NCBI GenBank assembly: GCA_015680685.1
Contig: MNCI01010021.1
Location: 247,257 to 311,256, forward strand
Direction: 5' to 3'
Length of the DNA stretch: 64,000 bases
From: Gnetum montanum
Lineage: Eukaryota > Streptophyta > Gnetopsida > Gnetales > Gnetaceae
The notes beneath the pieces were generated by a model. It was not told where the DNA came from, ran no database searches, and saw only the letters and a program-made list of their open reading frames with translations. Position numbers and translations under genes: made by a program. The first letter of the stretch is position 1; every line of letters begins with the position of its first letter. Shown one piece after another: positions 46,201 through 57,656 of the stretch.

Positions 46201-47224
46201 AATCCAAGCATTTTTCCTGATTTGACCCCAAAGATGCATTTTTTGGGTTTAGTCTAAGCTCATATTTTAAACAACGCTTAAGCACCAAGTACAGGTCTTG
46301 TATGTGTTGCTCTTGTGTCTTTGATTTAATCGCTATATCTTCTACGTAATCGTTGAACGAGTGAAGAAGGTAATCATCAAAGATGAAGGTCATCGCCCAT
46401 TGATATGTAGCACCAGCATTCTTTAAACCGAAGGGCATCATCGTATAACAAAACATTTCCCATGGTGTCATGAAGGTTGTTCTAAGTTGATGTTCAGGGT
46501 TAATTTGGATCTGGTTATATCCCGAGAAGCCATCCATAAAGGATAACAGTGCATGCCTAGCAGTTGAATCAACTAGTTGATCAATACTAGGTAGAGGGAA
46601 GTCATCTTTTATGGTCGACAAGTTGAGGTCCCGGAAGTCAATGTATAGGCAAATGCTTCCGTTCTTCTTTGGGACAATGACCATGTTGGATACCCAGTCA
46701 GTGTAGTCAATAGCCCGAATGAAACCAGCTTGATAAAGTTTGGTGATCTCATTGCGAACTACCAACGCTACTTTAGGCTTAACCTTACGTGCCTTCTGTT
46801 TCATTGGTCTTAGTTTTGGGTTGAGTATGATGTTATGCTGGACTATTCGAGGGTCCAACCCAGGCATGTTAGTGTAAGACCAAGCGAATGCTTTGATGTT
46901 GCTTATTAACACTTTCACTATGTCATCGGCAAGTTATGGGTCTAGTAAAGTACTTAATTTTAGTATCTTAACTTCACCGCTTGGCATAGTTATGGGGGTT
47001 TTAGTTAATGGATCTTCGGTGATGTTATCAGCTTCAATATCCAATGATTTCATCATGCTTTGAAAGTGTTCTATCGTTTCCTCTGTTGATGCCATGGAGT
47101 TTTCGTAAGTCGATGTGTCTAAATCAATGGACTTGCTGTTCATCTCCCATTGGATGGGTCTATATGGTCCGTTGATGAACAGTGGTGCGAATAGTTTCTT
47201 ACTATCCATGCTCACCCTTGCCAA
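46196..47224 (-). pseudogene. Element D reverse transcriptase, broken
   Basis: 46196-46918 (240 codons) spans most of RT: VSNMVIVPKKNG, FMDGFSGYNQI and MMPFGLKNAGATYQ. The catalytic box is YVED at 46337-46348, where the family has YVDD, so the first Asp of the pair is Glu. The frame shifts near 46250 and continues in another frame toward RNase H. Upstream, 46934-47224 is the N-terminal extension, separated by one in-frame stop. Confidence 0.88.
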
Positions 47225-47334
47225 GTCATAGAAAAAAACATTAACAATGGGGGTTGGCTAGTTGTTTTATGACACCAAATCAAATATTTAAATGTGCTCG
47301 AAGTATGCTAAAGTTATTTCATTGTCTCACTTGG

Positions 47335-47440
47335 CCGCGTGGCGATTTAAGGCCGTATCTGGCAGTTTAGGGACTTACCGGGCTGTTCGTGGCAGTTTAG
47401 GGCCTTACCGGGCCGTTCGTGGTTCGTTTATGGTTTCTAG
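47335..47440 (-). repeat. Array of GTTTA-type motif, copy 2
   Basis: Short run with gcgatttaaggccgtat, cagtttagggacttaccggg and cagtttagggccttaccggg on the plus strand. It lies between the RT start and the antisense gene. The variant with GGCC also appears at the left end of copy 3 (52615-52720: tagtttaaggccatttcggg). Confidence 0.65.
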
Positions 47441-47956
47441 TTGATTATACAATTTTTAATGCTTGTTAAGTATGAAACTATGAGACGAAGAGTATGTACC
47501 AAAGTGCTTAGTTTAGGCAAGGTCTTACATGGGTGATGTTTAGCCTAGTGCATGTTTACATACTCTTCTCTCTATTCTAGGTTTATTTATACTTATTTGT
47601 GTTTAATTAATCATTGTGTTTATTTTTATTTGGAGTAACATGCTTAAAATGTAGATTTCCTAGAGGGTGGGGCAGCGTGAGCAACGTGGGGGTGTATAAA
47701 CTTAACTTGAAATAAATGGCAGCAGGCGTAAACTACAAATTTGAGCCACGGAAATCGTGAACTTCTCGGCGTGAACCTCTCAGTGTGATTCAAAGTGACG
47801 AGGAGGTGAAGATTGGGTAATATGGGCAGAGGAAGGTGCAGATATGGTGTGAAGGAGGTAGCAAGGGCAGCACCGATCGGAGCACGACGAGTTGGATAAA
47901 AGAGTTTAGCATGAATCTACGCTCCGGAGAGATCCTCAATGTGCAGGTGGGTTGAA

Positions 47957-48084
47957 ACCCCAGCGTGAAGGCCTGCAAACCCCAGCATGAAGGCTTGGTG
48001 CAAATCCCAGTGTGAAGGTCTACAAACCCCAGCATGAAGGTTTGCAAACCCCAGCATGAAGGGCGACAAACCCAACGTGAAGGC
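47957..48084 (+). repeat. About 23-bp tandem repeat before the antisense gene
   Basis: Six imperfect units on the theme CCCCAGCATGAAGGTTTGCAAA, ending at the proposed start codon at 48085. The core AGCRTGAAGG resembles the AGCGTGCAGG phrases of the D LTR and leader. A minus-strand ORF across it (47790-48179) is just the translated repeat. Confidence 0.75.
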
Positions 48085-48553
48085 ATGGGCAAGGGGAAGC
48101 GGGTGAGGGACTCGGGGAGGAAGGAGCTAGACTTGACCTTTGCCGAGGAGAGTGAGGCGATGCTCCGATGCCTGCCCAAGCCTATGATGACATCATGGTT
48201 TGGATTAGTGCATTGGTAGGCCCTAGTTCCCTATCAAAATTTGTATTTTTTTACTATTTTTGGCTATTTGCGTTTAGTTTCCCCTTTTTTTATTTTCGGC
48301 GCATAGATTTTGTGTGAGATTTGGCCTGTTCTTGTAGCATAGATGTTAGTGTGCAAGAGGGAGGAAAAATGGCCAGCATGCAGAGTCTGTACACTCACGT
48401 TCCCAGCGTGCATGGTTTGCACGCTTGCGTTCTCATCGTGCAGGGTCTGCACGTCGAGCATGAACCCTGAAAAATGTTTTCAAGTGCTGGCCCCAACGTA
48501 AAACCTATATTATTTTGTATGGCTTACTAATCCTGGTTGTTGAACATGTGCAG

Positions 48554-48995
48554 ATGTCATAAACCTTTCCTCCTTGTGGTGGAACTTATTGGAGTTCTGG
48601 CATGGTTTGGGCCCATTGATTGTGATGAACCGGTACTTGATATGATTATCGATCGAAATGGGGTATGGTTCAGAATGGGTGTCAGCAAATTCCTTGCCTT
48701 CATCTTACAAAGATTCAGTGTGGTGATATGGTCTCACCTGAGTGAAAAATTAGCATGGAGCATCCTTGAGACCATGTTGCTGGGATCTTCAAATGGTATA
48801 GTGGCCTTCGTGGTCAATGTTGATGAGGGATTATCCACGGTTGGGGATGGTCCCTCTGGAGGGCACAGATCCACTTGTCCATTGACGTGTGTATGGGACT
48901 TATTATAATGTAGCCCTCACAACGTCAATAGCACCTTATTCTTAGCATCTCATGCGCATACCTTGTTCCAGAATCCTCCTAGAACAGTGTACCAG
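48554..48995 (+). pseudogene. Exon 2: FCP1/NLI-interacting-factor-like HAD region
   Basis: Translated in the frame fixed by the gene model. LLVVELIGVLAWF near 48575-48613 has the shape of the first HAD motif (hydrophobic strand, then DxDG or DxNG, then V/L), but the Asp is Glu. FRMGVSKFLAFILQRFSVVIWS (about 48670-48735) matches the RPGxxEFLxxLxxxFxVxxWS block of this family. NSTLFLASHAH with FQNPPRT (about 48929-48985) corresponds to the third motif, where the family has a DD pair. One TAA (48906-48908) interrupts it. The call rests on motif order and spacing recalled from the family and needs a profile search. Confidence 0.5.
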
Positions 48996-49452
48996 GTAGA
49001 ACAGTAAGGTTTTTTAGTTTATCATTTCTGCTTTAATGTCTAGTGGTTGTTCATGTTTTGACTATTGTTCCTTTGCAAGCCTTGATTTGATAAAGAAGGA
49101 GTATGCATGGGTGATAATGGACTTGAATTGGCTCATATTGCCTTAGAGGCTTTCATGGTAGGTCCCACTCTCCGTGGTGTCGTGTTAGCCTAGACCAAGG
49201 ATGAAATTGTCCATTTTCACAAATGATACTCTAAGGCTTTTGCACAATGTGAGGCTCAGGGGTGGCTACATGGGGATTGGTCCCGTAATGGACCAGTTTT
49301 CCCATGCGATGCTGATTTGACTTCTAATGGTCTTAATCCATTGTCTAACGGTAAGTAATAGTATTATTTTTTTTGTTTTTGACTCTTCACGTTTGTTTGT
49401 TTTGCTAACACATTGGTTGTATTGATTCCATGGTTTTATCTTGTGCGTGTAG

Positions 49453-50482
49453 TGAATATCACCCCTGGTGGAGTCACCATAGAGACTGGGTGGACTGAGG
49501 GCACTTTGTCCATGAAGTTTAGAGATATCGACGATGCACAATGGTGGTTGCATGATGAGGCATCACCACACATTATTGGTTGCTTGAGTGATGCTGGCCT
49601 CATGGAGTTGTTTACTACTTTAAGTCCTAACGTCTCTGCGACCGAGATGATTACGATCATTGATTCGTTCAACGAGGCTGTTACTTACTATAGCACTCGT
49701 GTCAAGGGAATTAGAGTGGCTTTCCATATGTCGGCGGAGTTCTTTTCAGAACTCTTCAGTGTGCTAGCAGATGGGGCTGGAGTGACTTTGGATAGAGTAC
49801 AAAATGAGGCCCATGTGGTTCGTGAGCTGAAGGATTGGCTAGGTATACTTAAAGGTGCTAAGGGATTCCCTATGCAGGGAAAATCAAAAGTAACTGAAGT
49901 AAATGAGCTATATCCATTGTTCAGAGCATAAGTGTTTCCTAAATCCCTATCTCAAGTGAAGACTTTTGGGATAGAATCTGTGCCTATCATGCATACGATT
50001 CTAGAGACTGGGGTGCATTATAATTGGCCTCAGTTTTTACTTTTGGGTTTCCTCGGAAAGATAGTGAGATTGCGTTCAAACATTGAGGCACAGTCCCATT
50101 TTACCTTTGCATTCTTTGCTGGCTGAATTTCTAGTAGTTCGTGTGGGTAACGAGTACTTGTTAAGGGATCGTGGCCAAATATCTCGTCCGTGGATTCGCC
50201 ACTTGTTTGAGGTGACCAAATCTCAAGATGCTCTCGAAGGGATTGATGAATCGGTCTCTATTACAATGGGGGGATCCTTTGGTCATTCAATTCACACACA
50301 TGACAGCATAGGGTCAGAGCCAGATGGTGTGCCCTATACTGCCAAGAGAGCCGATCGAGTAATCAAAGAGACAATCGGGAAGGCGAAATCTAGAGTTCAA
50401 AGACCTAAACGCACTAGAGAGGTTGCTCCAGCTGTAGATGAACCAAAGGTGAAATGCATACAGTTTAAAATATCTGCACAGG
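49453..50482 (+). pseudogene. Exon 4: unrecognised globular region
   Basis: Largest exon of the antisense gene, open for most of its length (49413-49931, then 50083-50482 in a shifted frame). It contains a Trp-rich start (ETGWTEG, DIDDAQWWLHDEA) and a helical part with GLMELF, FNEAVTYYS and FFSELFSVLADG. This is faintly like the helical repeats of plant mobile-domain proteins, but I cannot confirm it. The end (50330-50460) is basic, with KAKSRVQRPKRTRE. Confidence 0.4.
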
Positions 50483-52609
50483 GTAAGTAAGCTTGATTCA
50501 TTCATTTATCCTTGTTTTAATTATCGTTATTATTATTTTTGTTTTATTCTATTTTTATTTTGTCATTTATACAAAACTAACGTTGAACTTACGAATGTCA
50601 TTAGAGCCAACTCCTGAAGTGAGAAGAGAGGGGTTAGCACTGATCATAGAGGAGGAAGAGATCCCAACTAGCTAAGATGAGGAGGAAGAGGTGGCTAATA
50701 GTGAGATAGAAGTTCCCGTCCCTCTGAGGGAAGAAACGAAAGAAGGAGCAGAAGTCACCATGGAAAAAGATCATGTTGGTGAACAGGCTGAAGCTGATGA
50801 GATGTTTGATGATTTCTTCACAGGAAGGTTAAACTTGGGCACTCCTCCATATCCAGGAGAAGAGAGGGATTTCGGTATGTTCTCGTTATTATGTTTATTT
50901 GAGTTTTGAGTTGTTTCATTTCTGTTATTTAGAGTTTTGACTTTATGTTTTGTCGCTACAAGACACAACTGTTGAAACCAGGACGACTCCAAACATTCGG
51001 TCGGAGATACCTACAATAAAGATTCCAATGGAAATGACCACCGAAGTTGGTTCGTCTCCCATACGTGAACCATTTACTTGGATCAAAATGCCAAGTAAAA
51101 TGGATTTCGTCCTTGGTATTTTCAATGAGGTAGTTGATTGCATCCAACAGGCTCATCCTGAAATAGGTACCTACGTTTTAAACATTTTGAGTCTTTTTTT
51201 TTCGCATCTGTTTCTACTGTCCGATGTCTAATGTATATTCCCCTTATATTGATAGGCTCTAAACTAAAGTGGGATCCATCTGAGGCTACTTGTACTGACA
51301 GTCTGCCTGAACTATCATCAGAAATTGAGCAAGTGCCAAGATAGATCTATGATGATGTGGCAGAATGTGTTGTGCAAAATGCCAAGTCGCTTTGGACCTG
51401 TAGGTGTTCCATCGAAAAACTATGGTTGCGAATTCAGGCAGGGGAGAAAGAGATCATCAAACTATCAGTAGAACGAGATGACTTTAAGTCACGCTATGAG
51501 TTTGCCTCTGCTAGGTTGATAAGTGATCATTCTTGGAGAACCTTCGAAGTTACTTATACTAGATATTGGAATCTATTGAACTGCCAAGTAACGATGACTC
51601 GGGAGCTACCAGAGCAGAAGGCACAAATTGACTTGCTGAATCTCAAGTGTCAGGATTGGAAAGCTTTTTCTTCTAAGGTGTGAAAATGGGGCCAATATGA
51701 GAAGAATCATAAGAACCATTATAAAAAATCATTAAAGGAGATATCCATAGAAAAGCATCAACTGGAGATGTTTGTAGAGGGTTTAGGCCTACAGTCTTCA
51801 TTTGATGCCTTTGCTAGGCACACTGTGGTAGAGATGGAATCTCCCACCACAGCTTTTGGGGAGATTTCTGTAGGCAAGTTTCCTCTTAAACGTCCTACTT
51901 GGTCTGCTGTGGACAAAGCGAAGGCCTTAGCCAATGTTGATCTAGGCCTAGATGGAACTAACTGGACAAGTGTCTCTGAAGAAGAAATTCTTCGTCGGCT
52001 AGAGTTCGGTCTAAGGGGATCCTCTTCAGTAAGTCATTTAAACTTGTAACTTTTTATTTTTTTGTAGGAGATGGTACTTTCCTTTTTTATCTATTAGTTA
52101 ATTAGTTAATTATTTTCTTTTTCTTTTACAGAGTCATGGTGATGACGGTGGCTAGGAAGGTGGCCCCAGTGGAGGGGAGACTCATGATGCAAGAGAACTT
52201 GAGAAGAAAGCCCCTCCTGATCCTGATGTTTAGTTCTTGAATTTAGCGTGTTGTTATTAGTTATGTTTCTATGGGTTGTAAACAGAAATTGTTTCTACTG
52301 TTTTGAGTTGAGTTATATATGATCAGAAGCATAAACTTGGCCAACTTTTGTAATCATCCATTTAAATATTTATGTTTTTCATTTTCTTTGAGTTGTCTGA
52401 TTGTTGAGAAGAAATAATGCAGGGACATGGTGAAAGTCTTTTTGGTTGTTTTGTAGTTTAAGTCGAAACATGAAATAAAGTACAAATATAACCCAAACGA
52501 TAACTGTGCCAAAGAAAACATAAAGGACAACGTAACTTGTACTGCAAAGATGGAATCATGGAATGTAAACTGAGGATTTGAATTTTCAAGGCAAATGAAA
52601 GCAAACTCG

Positions 52610-52895
52610 CTCTAGTTTAAGGCCATTTCGGGCCATACATGCGTGTGTGTGTGAGTGTCAGTTTAAAGTCACGACGGAATGCAACATGATCGTTCTAGTT
52701 TAAAGCTATTTCGGGCCGCTAATAAATAGGAGGGATATCAATTGATGCAATGGATTTTTATGTAAACTGGCCATTTCTGACGGTGGCTAGTTTTACGTCA
52801 TTGTGGACATGCAATAGTTTAACGTCATCCCGGACTTGCATAGTTTATCGTCATTTCGGATGATCGTAGTTTAACGTCATTGTGGACTGATGTAG
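52610..52895 (-). repeat. Array of AGTTTAACGTCAT motif, copy 3
   Basis: Clear units such as agtttaacgtcatcccgga, agtttatcgtcatttcgga and agtttaacgtcattgtgga, spaced 30-40 bases apart, with GGCC-type variants at the left. It lies between the antisense gene and the protease. With copies 1 and 2 it brackets the RT-integrase block and the antisense gene. Confidence 0.8.
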
Positions 52896-52899
52896 TTTG

Positions 52900-54201
52900 T
52901 TAATTCTTTAGTAACTTTTTGATTTTTTTCATGTTTATGTTAGGAGTGGGTTTAATGGGTATGATCCGATACTCGGCATCTCCTTCGCTAATTATGTTGA
53001 ATGGTAGCTCTGACCAGGAGACGTCTGGCGGAGTAAGCTCTGAGCTAGTATCCTTGGATGTTTCTGGGTTAGGTGGTGTTTCCTTAGTTTTTGAGGGGTC
53101 ATGTTTTATGGGTCGGTCATCACTTTGGGTTTTTCTTGTTTCTTTTAGTATGGGATTTTTGGAAATTCTCTTAAGATTATGCTCATGTGGTGTGTCCTCT
53201 TGTTCAGGCTCCTCAAATTTAACTTTAGAGCCTTGATTTGCCTCCATGTGAGATGAGATGGTGGATGTAGTAGCATCCCCATGGATAATGATTTCACCCC
53301 CCTCGTAGGGTAAGTGAATCTCTTGATGAATGGGGGAAGACACTACTTTTAGCTGGGCTAACCAGGGTCATCCCAGGATTAGGTTAAAACTAGGCATCTC
53401 ATCAATAACCACGAAGTCTGCGAATGTGGGGAATCGATCCCTTGCTATGAAATCCAAGGTCAATGTACCTTTGACCACTACTCGTGAATCATTAAATGAC
53501 TTCAGACAGGTCGTAGATGTTGGTTTAATTAATTCTGTAAGCCCTAAATATTCAATGATGGGATAAGGTACCACGTTTGTGGCTGCTTCGTCATCTACAT
53601 GTACTCGATGTATTTGGAACTAATTGACTCGTATGGTTATAAACATGGGTTTGTGGGTGACTTCTTCGATTTTCTCATCGATCTTAATGTTTTCGGGGTG
53701 AAATCCCAATGGTTTAGTTTTGGATCCTTGTCGTGTAGACATTACCACGTGTATAGAGGATTCGTTTGTGGGTAGGTTTTCGCTAACTGGGATTGATGTC
53801 AACATTTGTACTAAGGCTTTGCGATGAACTGGTGAAGTCAATATGAGGTCGTACAATCTTAATGATGTATTCTTTTGTTTAAGGGCTTGTGTAACCTGTG
53901 TTAGAGCGTTAGCTAGGTCTTTACCATTGGGTATAGTCTTGTCCATGGCCATTTGATCCATTGGACCTAACAGTTTTATCTTGCGTGGGGTAACTTTCGT
54001 GTTATTTTTCATGGCCGTTGGGTCTGATATGTGTTGCATTCTCGATTTTTCCTCTTTGTAACCCATGCTTGGCTCGTTGTTATAAGGAGCCATAGGTTTT
54101 GTGCTTAATGGAGTTGGTTTCGAGGGTCCTAGCGCAAGGCATTGATGTTTCTTCGCCGAACATTCCTTCTCCAAATGTTCCCTAGTGAGCCTATCTGCCA
54201 A
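52900..54201 (-). pseudogene. Element D protease region, broken
   Basis: The retroviral aspartic protease is at about 53360-53620: HVDDEAATNVV replaces the family core DDGxxxN (Gly to Glu), and NLILG is followed by a TGA and PWL (family GRPWL). Upstream, 53620-54201 (193 codons) is a linker with no known fold. The downstream tail 52900-53343 (147 codons) is rich in Pro, Glu, Lys and Ser and ends at the motif array, before the antisense gene. Confidence 0.75.
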
Positions 54202-56960
54202 GCGTTCTCGTGTGGGTTGTGTAGGAACATTTGGGATCGGAGTATGTGGTTGTTTCGGGACTTGAATGATGAATGGGGCAAGACTAGCTTGTGTCTGCAG
54301 AGTATCGAGCTATCTAGGCATCTTGACCACAAACGGGGTTGGGCGATTTGCAGTTGGTGCCTCTGTCGTAACAACCGCTAGTGGTACCTGGACCATGAAG
54401 GGAGTGGGCCGGTTTGATGATGTCACATTAGCGGTTGTATCAACAGGGGCATGCGAACAACAAATGGTTTGGTTTGGGGTGGTATCTGTGTTGTTGCGAT
54501 TGCGAGAGGCACTTGGATGACCAATGGTGTTTGCTGGGTAGGAGGATGGTGTGGGGGATATGAAGGTTGAGGTGATGTTAGTGCCGTAGGGGGAACATGA
54601 ACTATGAAGGGGTTCTTTGGTGTTTCATAGCTATTATCTACGTCGATGGTGTTAATTGTGTATGGTGCTTCTTTAGTGTTTAGGGGATCTTTATATATGC
54701 CCATGGACTGGTTTTGTGGTTTGACCAGGTTGGCCTCATCAAAAGTGATTTCACCTCCATCAATCATTCGTTGAATATCTTATTTCAAGGTGAAAAAATA
54801 GTTGGTGCCATGCCCATTATGCTGGTGGTACTCACAAAAATGGTCTAGTCTAAAGCCTCTTGGAACTGGGGGCTCATCCAGTGTCGCCAAGCTTGGGTTC
54901 TTGACCAATTCACAGAATTGATCATGTCTTTGAATTACCATGGGGGACAATTGTTTATGTTTCATTAGCCCAGCCTTCAAGAGTTGGTCAAATAATTGTG
55001 AAGGTTTCATGGGCAATGGTGTGTATTGAGAGGGGTTTCTCCTCTCAAATTTTCTCACTTGACTTTGTGTAGCATTTTTTGGTGTGGACGGTCTGGGTGT
55101 AGTAGCAGGGGCAGGTCGAGTATAGCCAGTAGGGGCGGTGGGTGGTTTACCTTGTTGTCTCATGCTTGTCTGTTGAGTTTCTACTACTACTGCTACTGTT
55201 GCCTTAGCCTTTTCTTTGTCTTTTTTAGTGTGTTGATTTTTAAAGGCTAAGTAAGCAGGGTCATGGCTATTTTGGGCTGCCTCTTCTATATTCTTTATTT
55301 GCACAAAAGCTTGGCTTAGAGTGCAAGCATTTAGATAGTACAGTTTAGATTTCACGAAATCATTTATGGCTCCCTTTAGGATGGTGAGTAAGTATGTTTT
55401 AGGGATTGGTTCATGAAGTTCGTTTAGCACAACGCTCCATCTCTAAATAAATTTTTGTACAGGTTCCAGCGGTGCTTGTTTTACTTGTATCAGACTATCC
55501 AGAGTTGCTTTAGGTTTCAAGTTGTATTTAAACCTCGTAACGAACTGGTGTAGGAGATCCTCTAGAGAGGATATAGAGTTACGAGGTAAGGCTCGGTACC
55601 AGTCTAAAGCTCTCCCATTGAGGGACATGGCGAAAACATGTAAGATTGCATGGGGCCATGCCTGAAGTAGTAAACATTCTAGTCTAAACGTGACCAGATG
55701 GGCATTGGGGTCCCCTTCCCCATTGTATTTAGTTAGTTGAGGCAAAGAAACTCCTTTGGGCAGGGTCAATGGTGGTACCGAAGAGCTAATAGGATCATCT
55801 TGGTAAAATTCTAATACTTTAAGCTCTTCGTTGTTGACTGTTTTGAGGCATTTTACCTCATCAGTGAGTTCTTGCATCAACTTTTTAACTTCGGCCCAGT
55901 CTTGGGCATCAGGTGACATGGCAGGTGGGTTATATTATGCAGTATGAAAGTTAGATTATTGTACAATGGGCGAGAAAGAGGAAAGTTGAGTGGTCGGATG
56001 TTGTGCTTGCGGAATATTCATGGTAGGTGCTATTAAGGGTGGCATACTATAAGAAAAGGATTACTGTTCTTGTTGCTGTGGCACTTGAGGGATGTTCATG
56101 GGTGGAATTGTAGGAGGCGGTATGTTGTAATGAGAGGGTCGATGCACTTGCGTGCCAATCATGGCCCACTATCTAGTCATGATTTGTGAAGGAACACCCT
56201 GAACTTGTTGAGTCGAAGTGGTGAAGGGTGTCCCTTGGGTTTGAATTCGTGATATATAGTGAGCGGATGTAGAGGCGGGTATCACAGATGACATCCCAAT
56301 CACTTGGAATGGGAAGGTCACTCCTACATTATTTTAAAGGGGGTGTTGTTGGGGTTGTATTTGTAAGAGGGAGGATAACATAGTGATTGGAGGAATAGTG
56401 GGGATGGATATATTGAATTGGGTATCGATCACACGGAGAGTGGGAATAAGAGTGGATGCTTCTTATTGAGGCACATGTGGTTGAGTGGTCTTAAATGAAT
56501 GGAGGGATATAGTCTCCCCTGTGAAAGGGTGGAATAGCAGGTTCGTGTAAGTATGTGGACTGAGAGTATGGTACGAATCCTCGTGTTTAGACTAAGCTGC
56601 AAAGTCATCCTCCTCTTCTAATTGAGGATTTGGCATGGACTGGTCTAGGGTTTGACTCCTTGCTAGGAGGAGCTATGAGATAAGCTCAGAGTAGTGCTCT
56701 GGGAGAGGAATGATATCATATGGGGAGGGGATGAACTCATGTCCTCCCTTATTGACCAATTCATAGTGTTTCTTAGCCTCCAGTTCAATTTGATCTATTG
56801 CCAAGCCGGCTTGGATCTTTACACATATAAAATTGTACTGTTCTTGTGTTATGATGTTAAATGATGGATTCTTCCCTTGCAGTTTGAGAGATCAGTGAGG
56901 TCCCCCCTTGGGGTTGAACTCATCATGGGCCCCTATGGGTTGCACGATGGGTATCGACAT
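54202..56960 (-). pseudogene. Element D gag, broken
   Basis: Minus-strand frame from an ATG at about 56960. The core (55443-55919) has the gag signature ALDWYRALPRNSISS with LHQFVTRF. An in-frame TAG (55443-55445) follows FVQKFI-type text and the frame continues to 54780. The family zinc-type motif CEYHQHNGHGTN (about 54800-54835) retains Cys and His, but the last Cys is gone. A TAA separates a Pro/Thr-rich tail (54423-54767). The N-terminal region 55920-56960 is Gln/Pro-rich with several stops. Confidence 0.78.
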
Positions 56961-57130
56961 TGCCGTGGGGCAATGATATCTAGGGTGGACTTGGTTGAAA
57001 CATTGGTGTCAGCAGTATTCATGATGAAAAGGTTGTAAGTGTAACAAGATAGATGAGAGACGGTGTCAGCATGTACAAGTGAGAATTTGGCCAAGTATGA
57101 AATGGGTATACTTGTTAGCGTACACCCGCA

Positions 57131-57450
57131 GCGTGTAGCCTGTCTACACAGTGTACACCTAAGTCTGGTAGTGTGCAGCCTGTCTACACAGCGTACACCT
57201 AAGTCTGGTAGTGTGCAGCCTATCTACATAGCGTACACCCAAGTCTGGTAGCGTGCAGCCTATCTACACAGCGTACACCCAAGTCTGGTAGCGTGCAGCC
57301 TGTCTACACAACGTACACCCAAGTCTGGCAGCGTGCAGCTTGTCTACACAGCGTACACCCAAGTCTGGCAGCATGTAGCCTGTCTACACAGCGTACACCT
57401 AAGTCTGGCAGCATGCAACCTATCTACACAGCGTATGGACTGAATCCCAG
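57131..57450 (-). repeat. 40-bp tandem array in element D leader (8 units)
   Basis: Units start at 57131, 57171, 57211, 57251, 57291, 57331, 57371 and 57411; the last is divergent. The theme is gcgtgcagcctgtctacaca then gcgtacacccaagtctggta. The period is exactly 40, which is not a multiple of three, so it is not a protein repeat. It sits between the primer site and gag. More ragged AGCATACAG copies trail to about 57560. Confidence 0.92.
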
Positions 57451-57634
57451 CATACAGCCTTCAACAACTAGCATACAGGATGAATTGGCAGCATACAGAT
57501 AGAGTGGACAGCACACTAAGTAGCGTATAGGCTAAACAATGTATACACGCTGAGATTGCAGTAGATGTAGCTGAACAGGGCACAAATTTGAAAGATTTGA
57601 ATGGTGGATCAGAGTAGATTTAAGCAATGAGAGG

Positions 57635-57652
57635 CCCTCCTTCTAGCGTCAA
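57635..57652 (-). other. Element D primer binding site (probable)
   Basis: The minus strand reads TTGACGCTAGAAGGAGGG, four bases after the LTR end. Allowing G-to-A at the third base it begins TGG, as primer sites do. I do not assign the tRNA from memory. Confidence 0.55.
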
Positions 57653-57656
57653 TTTC

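Larger units (their letters stand above)
48085..52233 (+). pseudogene. Antisense 8-exon gene captured in element D, broken
   Basis: Proposed exons: 48085-48215, 48554-48995, 49080-49350, 49453-50482, 50605-50874, 50963-51166, 51256-52028 and 52132-52233. All seven introns begin GT (four with GTAAGT, one GTATGT) and end AG. Exon phases agree at every junction except for one indel in exon 4 (about 50090-50105), giving a protein of about 1,070 residues. Exons 2-3 look like an FCP1/NIF-type HAD phosphatase; exon 4 is an unknown globular region; exon 5 is acidic; exon 7 is largely helical. Stops: exon 1/2 junction TGA, 48906 TAA, 49083 TGA, 49191 TAG, 49224 TGA, 49929 TAA, 50673 TAA, 51342 TAG, 51681 TGA and 52153 TAG. 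The natural stop is at 52231. It runs opposite to the element genes. Confidence 0.75.

Noticed and set aside
57131-57450. CRISPR-like look of the 40-bp array
   Set aside because: Units are contiguous with no unique spacers, and the context is a plant retrotransposon leader.
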